Positions 46,391-58,408 of a stretch of 64,000 nt of DNA are shown here, one piece after another. The stretch's first letter is position 1. The number at the start of each line of letters is the position of its first letter. The notes below the pieces were generated by a model that saw only the letters and a program-made list of their open reading frames with translations, ran no database searches and was not told the origin of the DNA. Origin of the DNA: Moraxella boevrei DSM 14165 (GTDB taxonomy: Bacteria; Pseudomonadota; Gammaproteobacteria; Pseudomonadales; Moraxellaceae); NCBI RefSeq assembly GCF_000379845.1, contig NZ_KB903770.1, positions 124,001-188,000 of the forward strand, in the 5' to 3' direction. A program made the translations under genes and the position numbers.

Positions 46391-47464
46391 TTAGTTTAAA
46401 CGATTGATATCATCAATATCTGTCATTTTGTGACTATTGGCATCATTATTAGTGGTTGATTTCATCTCGGTTTGCAGTCTATTTTCATGATGATCATGTA
46501 AATGACAACCACAATTTGGGCAAAAATTGAGTGAATAATGTATATTTTTTTGATTAATTTTTAACTCTTGCTTAATTTCTTCTACCACACGGATAGCTTG
46601 TTCTTGTGATAAATTCAGGTCACGGCGTAGACGTTCAATCGCTTCAGATTCTTCATGCACGTCCAAATTTTTATCCATAATACTTTGCCGAAGCAAATCT
46701 TCCGTACTTTTTCGCCGATGTTCAAGCTCGGTTGCCAAACCTGATGCCAAAATACCTGCAGGCAATGCTGCTAAACCCACACCCAAAATCGTAATCATCG
46801 CACCTAAGAATTTACCAATCATGGTGACAGGTGTTACATCGCCATACCCCACAGTCGTCAGCGTAACCACCGCCCACCACATGGCTTTTGGAATGGACTC
46901 AAATTCGTCAGGTTGTGCTTTATTTTCTACCGCATAGATACCACTTGCTGACAAAATAATCAAAATCAATAAGATAAAAATCACCGCTTTAAACGACTCT
47001 TTTTCACGTTTTATCACATTTAACAAAATGCGTAACGCTAAAAAATAACGAGTAAGTTTAAATAATCTTAACAAACGTAACACGATTAACAAGCGTAAAT
47101 TCATCGGCACGAAAAAATTGAGATACGCAGGAAAAATTGCAATAAAATCAATTACTGAACCTGTGCTAAACAGCCACGCTTTACGGTTTTCCCAAGCAGA
47201 TTTGCTATCGTCAACTTCGGCAATAACCCAAAATCGCACAAAATATTCAAGGCTAAAAATTGCTAAGGAAAATTTTTCAAAAAAATCAAAATGACCTTGA
47301 TAACGCAAATACCATTCGTTGATTGATGATAAAATCACCGCCAACACATTGAGCAAAATTAAAAAAATTAAAAAATACTCGGTATAACGACTGATAGGGC
47401 TATCGTAATCGTCATTTTGTAAAATATGATAGATTTTTTTGCGAATATGAGCGATGGTTGGCAT
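46391..47464 (-). CDS. Voltage-gated-type potassium channel
   Basis: A 357-residue six-helix ion channel. The ATG at 47464 is used; the longer GTG frame would overlap the upstream gene by 64 bases. Helices S1-S4 include FLIFLILLNVLAVILSS and a basic S4 (LRLLIVLRLLRLFKLTRYF). The selectivity filter TLTTVGYGDV is followed by the S6 helix. The cytoplasmic tail contains a coiled coil (ESEAIERLRRDLNLSQEQA) and a CPNCGCHLHDHHE segment that may bind zinc, which is an unusual end. Physiological gating is unknown. Confidence 0.88.
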   Translation of the reverse strand: MPTIAHIRKKIYHILQNDDYDSPISRYTEYFLIFLILLNVLAVILSSINEWYLRYQGHFDFFEKFSLAIFSLEYFVRFWVIAEVDDSKSAWENRKAWLFSTGSVIDFIAIFPAYLNFFVPMNLRLLIVLRLLRLFKLTRYFLALRILLNVIKREKESFKAVIFILLILIILSASGIYAVENKAQPDEFESIPKAMWWAVVTLTTVGYGDVTPVTMIGKFLGAMITILGVGLAALPAGILASGLATELEHRRKSTEDLLRQSIMDKNLDVHEESEAIERLRRDLNLSQEQAIRVVEEIKQELKINQKNIHYSLNFCPNCGCHLHDHHENRLQTEMKSTTNNDANSHKMTDIDDINRLN

Positions 47465-47481
47465 AGGTATTGTGTGACTGG

Positions 47482-47994
47482 TTAAACCAAGTTTGGCAAA
47501 GTTTGTGAGATGGGTTGCGATAATGTCTGGAGAATTTTTTGGCACAAATTATCATAACAGATTTTATCGTAATCTGCTAATGGCAGACGTCTATCAATGC
47601 CATACCAATTATTTTCTAACTTGATAAAGGTTTGATTTTTCTCATCTTTTTGTGTATTAAGTACATTTTGGGTTTTAACCGCAATAATGTCAATATCTAG
47701 GCTAACCAAGGGCTTGGTAAAATTTTGGCGGTCGTGTTGCTGTTCTAACTGTTTGCTTAAGCTCAATAAATCTTGATAAAAGACTGGCAAGGCAAAATTT
47801 AGCCATAGCATTTGATTATGATAAGTATTATTATGCATATCTACAGCAATACTTTGATAAATATCACTAACACATACCTCACCAAGCGTCACAAAATAGT
47901 GGCTGACATAGTACAGATAGCGATTATCGACATTGGTCGCCAGTGAAAAAAGGACCTGCTCTACGCTAAAATCAGCTACGGTGGGCTTTGACAT
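47482..47994 (-). CDS. Divergent FolK (HPPK)-like protein
   Basis: A 170-residue protein whose layout matches 6-hydroxymethyl-7,8-dihydropterin pyrophosphokinase. It has a start like VLFSLATNVDNRYLYYVSHY (cf. ALGSNLGDR), GEVCVSDIYQSIAVD (cf. VSSIYET.P), LWLNFALPVFYQDLL (cf. FLNAV), and LVSLDIDIIAV with the two Asp that bind magnesium. The GR.R and PR residues that bind ATP before the DxD motif are missing (HDRQNFTKP instead), and PHPR is not recognisable. It may be inactive or altered. There is no folate gene nearby. It is upstream of the channel gene with an 18-bp gap. Confidence 0.55.
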   Translation of the reverse strand: MSKPTVADFSVEQVLFSLATNVDNRYLYYVSHYFVTLGEVCVSDIYQSIAVDMHNNTYHNQMLWLNFALPVFYQDLLSLSKQLEQQHDRQNFTKPLVSLDIDIIAVKTQNVLNTQKDEKNQTFIKLENNWYGIDRRLPLADYDKICYDNLCQKILQTLSQPISQTLPNLV

Positions 47995-48014
47995 ACTAAG
48001 AACCTATAAATTTT

Positions 48015-48044
48015 AAAAAACCCAATGGTAAAATTGGGTTTTTT
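48015..48044 (-). terminator. Terminator of gyrA
   Basis: AAAAAACCCAAT (48015-48026) pairs perfectly with ATTGGGTTTTTT (48033-48044) around six bases, just downstream of the gyrA stop on the minus strand. Confidence 0.8.
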
Positions 48045-48058
48045 AGCAAAACGAATGA

Positions 48059-50767
48059 TTATTCTTCCAATAAACCGTCTTCTTGTAAGGCTTCGGTCAG
48101 TTCCATGGTTTGCGTCTCGTCATTTTCGCTAAAATCATCATCTTCCTGTACCGCTTCGGCTGAGACGATACCAACTAAGGTTTCATTTTCACCCAAACGG
48201 ATAAGCTTCACGCCTTGAGCGGTACGTCCTGCAGTCGCAACTTCGGACGCGCGTGTTCGTACCAACGTGCCTGTATTTGAAATTAATAACAAATCTTTTG
48301 TTTCATCAATTTCAATGGCACTGACCAACTCACCATTACGCTCACTAGTGCGAATGGCAATCATGCCTTGTGAGCCACGTTTACGCAGGGTAAAATGTTT
48401 AACAAGGGTACGTTTGCCATAGCCGTTAGCACAGGCACATAGCACTTCACCGTCTTCAGGGGCAACCACTAGCGACACCACACGACTAACAACATTACTC
48501 TCTTCTTCATCATCATTTTCTTCAATGATTTCTTCATCATCGCTAACATTGGCAAGCAGCGAAACCCGCATACCACGCACGCCACGAGCGGTACGCCCCA
48601 TCACTCGCACATCATTTTCTGAAAAACGAATAGCTTTACCTGCATTGCTAAACAGCATGATTTGTTGGTTACCGTCTGTCAAATCCACCCCAATCAGGCT
48701 GTCACCATCGTGCATTTCAAGGGCTTTTTTACCGATAGATAATACATTGGCAAACTCTTTTAATGCCACACGTTTAACCGTTCCGCCTGCAGTTGCCATA
48801 AAGACATAGTGATTTTCAGGGAAATCTTTTAATGCCAAAATCGCCGAAATCGTCTCATTTTCTGCCAACGGCAATAGATTTACCATAGGGCGACCTTTGG
48901 AACCACGAGATGCCACAGGCACTTCATAGGCTTTTAGCCGATATACTTTGCCAATATTGGTAAAGCACAATACAGTGGCATGGTTAGAAGTTACCACCAA
49001 ATGTTGCACCACGTCATCTTCTTTCATACTGGTTGCTGATTTACCACGTCCGCCACGTTTTTGGGCTTGATAATCGGACAAAGGTTGGGTTTTGGCATAG
49101 CCAGTTTGTGAAATAGTCAAAACAATTTGCTCTTCAGGAATTAGGTCTTCTCGGGTAAAATCGGCTCGGCTATCCACGATTTCGGTTTTACGAACATCGC
49201 CAAAGTTGGTTAAAATCTCATTTAACTCATTTTTAATCACTTGCATAAGCTTGTCAAAATTTGCCAAAATACTTTGTAATTCGGCAATTTGGGCCAAAAT
49301 TTGTTTAAATTCCGCTTGGATTTTGTCTTGTTCCAAGCCTGTCAAACGGTGCAACTGCATATCTAAAATCGCATTGACTTGGTCAGGCGATAGGCGATAA
49401 TGCTGATTGTTATCAATCAAGCCAAACGGTGCGTTCAAATCTTCGCCTTCGATAAATTCTGGACGAATTGAGCCACTGCCAGCCGATTCCAACATGGCAA
49501 TCACACCACCAGATTGCCAAACATTTACCAATAAATTATCACGGGCTTGTTGGCGGTTGGCAGATTGTTTAATGGTTTCAATGATATTGTCAATATTGGC
49601 TAAAGCAATGGTTAGACCTTCTAATAGATGTCCACGAGCCAACGCTTTTTTTAGCTCAAAAATAGTACGGCGAGTAACCACTTCTTGACGATGTCGCACA
49701 AAGGCAGAAATCAAATCTCGCAAGGTCATAAGCTTAGGCTGTCCATTATCTAGGGCAACCATATTAATACTAAAACTGGATTCTAATGGTGTTTGTAAAA
49801 ATAAATTGTTTACCAAGACTTCAGCATTTTCACCACGTTTTAAGTCAATGGCAATTCGCATACCATCTTTGTCAGATTCGTCACGGATTTCGCTAATGCC
49901 GTCTAATTTTTTATCACGCACCAATTCGGCGATTTTTTCAATGAGCTTGGCTTTATTCACTTGATAGGGAATTTCGGTAAAGACAATGCGTTCACGGTCT
50001 TTATTTGCACCACTTTCTGCCATTTTTTCAATGTGATAACGCCCACGCAAATGCAAGCGACCTTTACCAGTGCGATACGCATCTACAATACCACTGCGAC
50101 CATAAATAATGCCACCTGTCGGAAAGTCAGGACCTGTGATATATGCCATTAAGCCTTCACCTGTGATGTGTGGATTGTCGGCATAGGCAATACAGGCGTT
50201 GATAACTTCGGTTAAATTATGAGGTGCCATATTGGTCGCCATACCGACGGCAATCCCTGTTGCACCATTTACCAACAAATTTGGAATACGAGCAGGTAAC
50301 ACAGAGGGCATTTGCTCTGAACCGTCATAGTTGGCTTCCCAGTCAATCGTGTCTTTGTCAAGGTCGGCAAGCATTTGATGGGTGAGTTTTTGCATACGCA
50401 CCTCGGTGTAACGCATGGCAGCTGGCGGGTCGTCATCAACCGAGCCAAAATTTCCCTGACCATCAACGAGCATATACCGCATACTAAACGGCTGTGCCAA
50501 ACGCACAATCGCATCATAGACGGCGGTATCACCATGTGGGTGATATTTACCAATAACATCACCGACCACACGGGCAGATTTTTTATAAGGTTTGTTATAA
50601 TCATTAGAAAGTTCGTGCATCGCATACAGTACACGGCGATGAACAGGCTTTAGCCCATCTCGTACGTCTGGCAAGGCACGAGAAACAATCACACTCATGG
50701 CGTAATCTAGGTAGGATTGTTTGAGTTCATCAACAATGCCAATGGGGCTAATTGAATCGGTCGTCAT
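48059..50767 (-). CDS. gyrA: DNA gyrase subunit A
   Basis: A 902-residue type II topoisomerase subunit. The start is followed by [20 protein letters not shown], and the active-site Tyr is in [10 protein letters not shown] (Tyr120). The quinolone region reads [20 protein letters not shown]: Thr81 and Asp85 stand at the Ser83 and Asp87 positions of E. coli. I recall Thr here as the wild-type residue in Moraxella, so no resistance change is seen. The GyrA box QKRGGRGKS, needed for negative supercoiling, is present before the six-bladed C-terminal domain, and an acidic tail ends the protein. It is monocistronic. Confidence 0.98.
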   Translation of the reverse strand: MTTDSISPIGIVDELKQSYLDYAMSVIVSRALPDVRDGLKPVHRRVLYAMHELSNDYNKPYKKSARVVGDVIGKYHPHGDTAVYDAIVRLAQPFSMRYMLVDGQGNFGSVDDDPPAAMRYTEVRMQKLTHQMLADLDKDTIDWEANYDGSEQMPSVLPARIPNLLVNGATGIAVGMATNMAPHNLTEVINACIAYADNPHITGEGLMAYITGPDFPTGGIIYGRSGIVDAYRTGKGRLHLRGRYHIEKMAESGANKDRERIVFTEIPYQVNKAKLIEKIAELVRDKKLDGISEIRDESDKDGMRIAIDLKRGENAEVLVNNLFLQTPLESSFSINMVALDNGQPKLMTLRDLISAFVRHRQEVVTRRTIFELKKALARGHLLEGLTIALANIDNIIETIKQSANRQQARDNLLVNVWQSGGVIAMLESAGSGSIRPEFIEGEDLNAPFGLIDNNQHYRLSPDQVNAILDMQLHRLTGLEQDKIQAEFKQILAQIAELQSILANFDKLMQVIKNELNEILTNFGDVRKTEIVDSRADFTREDLIPEEQIVLTISQTGYAKTQPLSDYQAQKRGGRGKSATSMKEDDVVQHLVVTSNHATVLCFTNIGKVYRLKAYEVPVASRGSKGRPMVNLLPLAENETISAILALKDFPENHYVFMATAGGTVKRVALKEFANVLSIGKKALEMHDGDSLIGVDLTDGNQQIMLFSNAGKAIRFSENDVRVMGRTARGVRGMRVSLLANVSDDEEIIEENDDEEESNVVSRVVSLVVAPEDGEVLCACANGYGKRTLVKHFTLRKRGSQGMIAIRTSERNGELVSAIEIDETKDLLLISNTGTLVRTRASEVATAGRTAQGVKLIRLGENETLVGIVSAEAVQEDDDFSENDETQTMELTEALQEDGLLEE

Positions 50768-50898
50768 GGGTGTTCCTTAAAATACGGTTAACAAATTCGC
50801 CAAAATTTTGTTCGTTAATTTTTAACAAGCACAGCGAATATCACAAAGGCAACATTATAACACAATTTACACTTTTTTTGCTTGATTTTGCTTAAAAA

Positions 50899-51567
50899 TT
50901 AGCGAAAACCATTATCGAACCGAGTCAAATAACCGTCAGGTTTTTGCATGGTTAATTGCCAACAAGTCTCCTCCCTTGCCAAATATTTCACTTCAAAATG
51001 TGTGCGTTCGCTATCGCTTGGCACGGTGGTTTTTTGCGTGGGTAATTGCCAAATATCTACCGCTTTTTGTAAGGCTTCATCTGCATAATCAGCGATATTG
51101 GTCGCCAAAATCAGCTCTCCGCCCACTTTTAACCGAGACAATAAAAACTCAAAAAACGGCATATTTAGCCAACGTTGATTGGCATTATGTGGTTCTGGAT
51201 TGGGGTATAAAATAAAAATTTTGCTTAGGCTATTTTTTGGTATACCATGCACCACCCACGCCACCGCATCGGCATGAATGATGTGTAAATTGGGTAAATT
51301 TGCCAGCGTTGCGGATTTTTGCATAGCGGTAAATTTTTCTTGCGTGCGTTCAATCGCAATCAGCTGAGCGTCAGGATTTTGCGTGGCGAACTGCATAGCA
51401 TGCTTGCCCTTGCCTGCCCCAATTTCCAAACAAATATTGTCTTTTTGCCAAAAATCTGCTGATAAAGGCTGAAAATCTCTGGGGTGACGGATTTTATCGG
51501 CTTGAAAATAGCGTTCGGCACGGTGTGAAAGGTGGGATAAAGATTGGTTTAACAGGTTTTGGCTCAT
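50899..51567 (-). CDS. trmB: tRNA (guanine46-N7)-methyltransferase
   Basis: A 222-residue class I methyltransferase. Motif I is CLEIGAGKGKHAMQFA, then LIAIERTQEKF, and the family-specific IFILYPNPEPHNANQRWL and THFEVKYLAREE with its tRNA-binding Thr/Glu. Many homologues read FPDPWPKKRHHKRR where this reads YPNPEPHNANQRWL, a variation that I also recall from Moraxellaceae relatives. It is divergent from yacG. Length is normal. Confidence 0.9.
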   Translation of the reverse strand: MSQNLLNQSLSHLSHRAERYFQADKIRHPRDFQPLSADFWQKDNICLEIGAGKGKHAMQFATQNPDAQLIAIERTQEKFTAMQKSATLANLPNLHIIHADAVAWVVHGIPKNSLSKIFILYPNPEPHNANQRWLNMPFFEFLLSRLKVGGELILATNIADYADEALQKAVDIWQLPTQKTTVPSDSERTHFEVKYLAREETCWQLTMQKPDGYLTRFDNGFR

Positions 51568-51666
51568 AAAAACTCTTTTTCATCTTGGCAAAAAATGCTA
51601 TAATTTTGGCAAATTTTAACAACTAATCACCACAATCTCAAGTCATTCGACCCACACTGCAATATT

Positions 51667-51915
51667 ATGGCTAATTCAGAAAACTTTACACAAAACCTTT
51701 CAGAAAACCCAAGCAACCTCAATGAAAATCAGCCAATTCAACCGCTTAAATCCTACCCTTGCCCACAATGCAAAAAGTTAACCGCTTGGCAAGGTAATGA
51801 ATTTAAGCCGTTTTGTAGTGAACGCTGTCGCTTGATAGATTTTGGGGCGTGGGCAAATGAAGATTATAAAATCCCAACCCAAGAAATCGATTTTTCACAG
51901 CAGTTTGAACACTAA
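51667..51915 (+). CDS. yacG: DNA gyrase inhibitor YacG
   Basis: An 82-residue zinc protein with CPQCKKLTAWQGNEFKPFCS and ERC (a C-x2-C-x15-C-x3-C zinc knuckle), followed by LIDFGAWANEDYKIP, the YacG family tail. In E. coli it binds the GyrB C-terminal domain and lowers gyrase activity. The first 25 residues are polar and disordered, longer than usual. gyrA lies 0.9 kb away on the other strand. Confidence 0.92.
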   Translation: MANSENFTQNLSENPSNLNENQPIQPLKSYPCPQCKKLTAWQGNEFKPFCSERCRLIDFGAWANEDYKIPTQEIDFSQQFEH

Positions 51916-52018
51916 AAAATGATTAAATCATCTGATGATTTGCTAAAAAATTATCGCTTATCGTAGAATTTTTGGTTATAATCTGTGGTTAAATTTCACT
52001 TATTTTAAGGGAATTCTG

Positions 52019-53029
52019 ATGCCTTACAATCTTAACAACCGCCATTTATTAAGCCTTGTCAATCATACTGAGCGAGATTTACACTTTTTATTGGACTTAT
52101 CTCGTGATTTAAAACGTGCCAAATACGCAGGCACTGAACAGCAACATTTAAAAGGCAAAAATATTGCGTTAATTTTTGAAAAAACTTCTACCCGTACACG
52201 TTGTGCCTTTGAAGTCGCCGCTTACGACCAAGGGGCAAACGTTACCTATATTGACCCAAATTCTTCACAAATCGGTCATAAAGAAACCATGAAAGATACC
52301 GCTCGTGTGCTAGGGCGTATGTATGATGCCATTGAATATCGTGGTTTTAAACAAAGCGTGGTGGAAGAATTGGCAGAATACGCTGGTGTGCCTGTGTTTA
52401 ACGGCTTGACCGATGAATACCACCCAACGCAAATGCTCGCAGACGTTTTGACCATGCGTGAACACAGCGACAAGCCATTGCACGAAATCAGCTATGTTTA
52501 TGTTGGCGATGCTCGCAACAACATGGGTAATTCGTTGTTATTGGTCGGTGCAAAATTAGGTATGGACGTGCGTATCTGTGCCCCAAAAGATTTGCAACCC
52601 CACGAAGCATTGATAACAATATGTGAAGAGTTTGCAACATTAAGCGGTGCAAAAATCACCATTACCGAAGACGTACAACAAGCGGTAAAAGGCGTGGACT
52701 TTATCCATACCGATGTTTGGGTGTCTATGGGCGAGCCAATTGAAGCGTGGGGCGAGCGTATCAACCTACTTATGCCTTATCAAGTCAATATGGATTTAAT
52801 CAAGGCATCTGGCAATCCACGTGTGAAATTTATGCACTGCTTGCCAGCGTTTCACAATACTGAAACAAAAATCGGACAGCAAATTGCTGAACAGTATCCA
52901 CAGCTTACAAACGGCATTGAAGTTACCGAAGAAGTGTTTGAATCCCCCTACAACATCGCCTTTGAACAAGCAGAAAACCGTATGCATACTATCAAAGCGG
53001 TGATGGTCAGCTCATTAGGTGGTCTGTAA
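52019..53029 (+). CDS. argF: Ornithine carbamoyltransferase
   Basis: A 336-residue enzyme making citrulline from ornithine and carbamoyl phosphate. The carbamoyl-phosphate site is [20 protein letters not shown], the HPTQ loop is [14 protein letters not shown], and the ornithine site includes [13 protein letters not shown] and [15 protein letters not shown]. It resembles E. coli ArgF/ArgI in length. An arginine-catabolic role is less likely, as no arc genes are nearby. argD is at 21.7 kb, so arginine genes are scattered. Confidence 0.94.
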   Translation: MPYNLNNRHLLSLVNHTERDLHFLLDLSRDLKRAKYAGTEQQHLKGKNIALIFEKTSTRTRCAFEVAAYDQGANVTYIDPNSSQIGHKETMKDTARVLGRMYDAIEYRGFKQSVVEELAEYAGVPVFNGLTDEYHPTQMLADVLTMREHSDKPLHEISYVYVGDARNNMGNSLLLVGAKLGMDVRICAPKDLQPHEALITICEEFATLSGAKITITEDVQQAVKGVDFIHTDVWVSMGEPIEAWGERINLLMPYQVNMDLIKASGNPRVKFMHCLPAFHNTETKIGQQIAEQYPQLTNGIEVTEEVFESPYNIAFEQAENRMHTIKAVMVSSLGGL

Positions 53030-53051
53030 TTTGACTTAATGATTAAATTAA

Positions 53052-54248
<1,197 letters not shown>

Positions 54249-54394
54249 ATAAATTTATATGATAATGAAGCTATGTTAAATCATTTTATTGCCATTTATC
54301 CGTCATATTTTTCATATTCACTTAGCATTATCCTTATTGTGAAAATGCTAAAAAACCGCTACAATAACCCACCTTTTAGCAAAAAACAACACCG

Positions 54395-55138
54395 ATGACA
54401 AGCTTGCCATTTACCCCACATATTTTGATTATTGAAGATGACCCAGCCATTGCCAGTACCCTACAATTTGCGTTAGAACGTGAAAATTGGCAAACCACGT
54501 GGCTAGATACCGTCAACCAAGTCAAGCCATTTTTGCAAACAACCGAACAATTATCGGTTATTATTATGGACGTGGGCTTGCCTGACGGCGATGGTTTTTC
54601 GTTGTGCCAACAAATCCGTTTTGGCGACTGCCACCAACACATACCGATTTTATTTTTGACCGCAAGAGATGACGAATTAGACAAAATTATCGGCTTGGAA
54701 ATGGGGGCGGACGACTATATCACCAAGCCGTTTAGCCCACGAGAAATCATCGCACGCGTTAAAGCTATGCTCCGCCGTGAGCAAATGCACCAAGCAAGCC
54801 ACCAGTTAGAGACAGCTACTAATTTGGGCAAAGATTTTCACAAAACCTTAAATTCAGGCGAATGGCAATACCTAGATGACGTGTGTCATTTAACTTGGCA
54901 AAACCAAGTGCTAAATTTAAGTAAAACTGAATTATCAATTATGCTAACCTTATTAAATAATCCAAGCCGAATTTTGAGCCGTGAGCAAATTTTGGCAACT
55001 ATCAGCGATTTTCCTGAACACCGTTTAGCACGCACCATTGACAGCCATGTCAAAACTTTACGCCAAAAACTTGCCGAAATACAGCCTGATTGTGAAGTAA
55101 TTATCACGCATCGTGGACTCGGTTATAGTTTGTCATGA
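54395..55138 (+). CDS. OmpR-family response regulator, CreB-like, without adjacent kinase
   Basis: A 247-residue regulator with an N-terminal receiver (ILIIEDDPAIASTLQFALE, phospho-acceptor Asp59 in IIMDVGLPDGDGFS, Lys in ITKPFSPREIIARVKAMLRR) and a C-terminal winged helix (LNLSKTELSIMLTLL, HRLARTIDSHVKTLRQKLAE, HRGLGYSL). The overall text resembles CreB of E. coli, and a creD gene, the classical CreB target, is present at 23.2 kb. No histidine kinase follows: a 29-codon frame overlapping the stop codon runs out, and ggt comes next. Assignment as creB is likely but not certain. Confidence 0.85.
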   Translation: MTSLPFTPHILIIEDDPAIASTLQFALERENWQTTWLDTVNQVKPFLQTTEQLSVIIMDVGLPDGDGFSLCQQIRFGDCHQHIPILFLTARDDELDKIIGLEMGADDYITKPFSPREIIARVKAMLRREQMHQASHQLETATNLGKDFHKTLNSGEWQYLDDVCHLTWQNQVLNLSKTELSIMLTLLNNPSRILSREQILATISDFPEHRLARTIDSHVKTLRQKLAEIQPDCEVIITHRGLGYSLS

Positions 55139-55267
55139 TTGAGCATTTTTACATAATGATTTGTTTAATATTTTTACAATTATGTGTCAATGAAGATAAC
55201 GATAAACTTGTTATCAAGACTTGATTATAGTAGAATAAATCCAGAATTTTCTAAAAAAGGAGCTTTT

Positions 55268-57052
55268 ATGAAATCACCTATCTATATCATGTCATCATTG
55301 ATGCTGTTAAGCTCGCTCACAGGCTGTAGCAGTAGCCTTGATTTAGGCAAACAGCTTAACGCTCAAAATCCTACCAATCCAACCACCCCTTCTAAACAAG
55401 ACATCGCCCCAGAGCAGGGCTATGGATTGACAGAGCAAAAACTCACCCATTCCAAAGACTTTATGGTTGCCAGTGCAAATCCGTTGGCAACACGGGCAGG
55501 TTATGATATTTTGGCAAACGGTGGTACGGCGGTAGATGCCATGGTCGCTGTGCAGACGACTTTAAGCCTTGTAGAGCCTCAGTCGTCTGGGCTTGGCGGT
55601 GGGGCATTTGTGGTATATTGGGACAATGAAAACAAAAAATTAACCACCTTTGACGGACGTGAAACCGCCCCCATGTCGGTAGATGAAAATCTGTTTATGA
55701 AAGATGGCAAACCTATGGGCTTTATGGACGCTGTGGTTGGCGGTCGTTCGGTGGGTGTGCCTGCCATTCCGCTATTAATGCAAGATTTGCACAAGCGTTA
55801 TGGCAAATTGGAATGGAAAAACCTCTTTGGCACGCCTATCCGTCTTGCAACCGACGGTTTTAAAGTGTCGCAACGCATGGCAAACTCCATTGAAAGCAAT
55901 CAAATTTCACTATCAAAATATAAAACCACGGCAGACTACTTTTTGCCCAATGGCACACCACTCAAAGCAGGCGATTTGCTAAAAAATATTGAATTCGCCA
56001 AAACGGTACAAACCCTTGCTAACGAAGGCAGTGAGCCATTTTATCACGGCAAATACGCTCAAAATATCGTACAAGTTGTCAATCATGCCGATAATAAAGG
56101 CACGCTTAACATGGCGGATTTTGGGGCATATCAGGTGATTGAACGCACGCCTGTTTGTGCCGATTATCGCCAATATCAAGTCTGTGGCATGGGAGCTCCA
56201 AGCTCGGGCGGTATTGCATTGGGGCAGATTGTTGGCATTTTGAACCAATTTTTGCCAAATCAATTGCCGATTAATCACGACCATACTTTAAGAGTGCTTG
56301 GCGATGCGTCAAGACTTGCATTTGCTGACCGTGAACAATATGTTGCCGACCCAAAATACGTTAACGTTCCCACCGCCCAAATGCTCTCTAAACAATATCT
56401 GGCACAGCGTGCAGAGCTGATTAAAACCAGCAATGTTTCCCTCAAAAACGTCAAAGCAGGCGAAATATCCACAACTTTTGCCCCCGCTCCAAGCCTTGAA
56501 TTGCCCTCTACAAGCCACATCAGCATTGTCGATAAATATGGCAATGCGTTATCCATGACGACTTCTATTGAAAACGCCTTTGGCTCAACTTTAATGGCAA
56601 ATGGCTATCTGCTAAACAACGAATTGACCGATTTTTCTTTTGAACCAAGCAAAAACGGCAAACCTGTCGCCAACCGTGTGGAAGGTGGTAAACGCCCACG
56701 CTCATCGATGGCACCAACAATTGTTATGAAAGACGGTAAGCCTTATATGGCAGTCGGCTCACCAGGTGGCTCTCGCATTATTGGCTATGTTGCCAAAACT
56801 TTGGTCGCTCATGTGGATTGGGGCATGGATATTCAACAAGCGATTAATTATCCAAACGTGTTAAACCGTTTTGGCAGTTATGAAATTGAAAAAAGCAGTA
56901 GGGCTGAAGAGCTGAACACGCCTTTAATGAATTTGGGATATAAAACCGATATCAGAGACCTAAATTCTGGTGTACAGGGCATTATCATTACCGAGACAGG
57001 TTTGCAAGGTGGTGCTGACCCTCGCCGTGAAGGTAGAGTCATGGGTAAATAA
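55268..57052 (+). CDS. ggt: Gamma-glutamyltransferase (glutathione hydrolase), lipoprotein form
   Basis: A 594-residue Ntn-hydrolase precursor. The ATG at 55268 (AAAAGGAG upstream) is chosen because it opens a lipoprotein signal, KSPIYIMSSLMLLSSLTGCS, with lipobox LTGC; the longer frame adds 28 unlikely residues. Autocleavage should occur before Thr415 (LPSTSHISIVDK), giving large and small subunits. Conserved parts are SGLGGGAFVVYWD, RETAPM, GAPSSGGIALGQ, and SSMAPTIVMKDGKP with VGSPGGSRIIGY. It cleaves glutathione in the periplasm. Lipid anchoring rather than a free periplasmic form is notable. Confidence 0.95.
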   Translation: MKSPIYIMSSLMLLSSLTGCSSSLDLGKQLNAQNPTNPTTPSKQDIAPEQGYGLTEQKLTHSKDFMVASANPLATRAGYDILANGGTAVDAMVAVQTTLSLVEPQSSGLGGGAFVVYWDNENKKLTTFDGRETAPMSVDENLFMKDGKPMGFMDAVVGGRSVGVPAIPLLMQDLHKRYGKLEWKNLFGTPIRLATDGFKVSQRMANSIESNQISLSKYKTTADYFLPNGTPLKAGDLLKNIEFAKTVQTLANEGSEPFYHGKYAQNIVQVVNHADNKGTLNMADFGAYQVIERTPVCADYRQYQVCGMGAPSSGGIALGQIVGILNQFLPNQLPINHDHTLRVLGDASRLAFADREQYVADPKYVNVPTAQMLSKQYLAQRAELIKTSNVSLKNVKAGEISTTFAPAPSLELPSTSHISIVDKYGNALSMTTSIENAFGSTLMANGYLLNNELTDFSFEPSKNGKPVANRVEGGKRPRSSMAPTIVMKDGKPYMAVGSPGGSRIIGYVAKTLVAHVDWGMDIQQAINYPNVLNRFGSYEIEKSSRAEELNTPLMNLGYKTDIRDLNSGVQGIIITETGLQGGADPRREGRVMGK

Positions 57053-57199
57053 TGCGTTATTTTTAATCATTCATGATAATCAAGATTCTTCAGGTTAACT
57101 TGGCTAATCTTGTTTTATTTTAAACATTTTTTTAGCACAATCTCATTCCCAGTTATCATTATTTTGCTAAATAATGTTATAATAGCTGTTTTTATTTAG

Positions 57200-58342
<1,143 letters not shown>

Positions 58343-58349
58343 ACGTGAT

Positions 58350-58383
58350 GAAAAAGGTAATTTCGTAAGCTATTGCCTTTTTT
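58350..58383 (+). terminator. Terminator after tgt
   Basis: AAAAAGGTAAT pairs with ATTGCCTTTTT (one G-U pair) and is followed by T residues. It lies 25 bases before the cca start, so cca may have little independent promoter space. Confidence 0.6.
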
Positions 58384-58408
58384 CTCAAGACAAATCAAGT
58401 TAAACAAC

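Noticed and set aside
48270-50767. Quinolone-resistance change in gyrA (Thr at the Ser83 position)
   Set aside because: Thr is, to my knowledge, the wild-type residue in Moraxella, and Asp85 is unchanged.
55135-55224. 29-codon frame overlapping the stop of the CreB-like gene, where a kinase gene would start
   Set aside because: No similarity to a CreC N-terminus can be argued from 29 residues, and it has no ribosome-binding site; probably chance.
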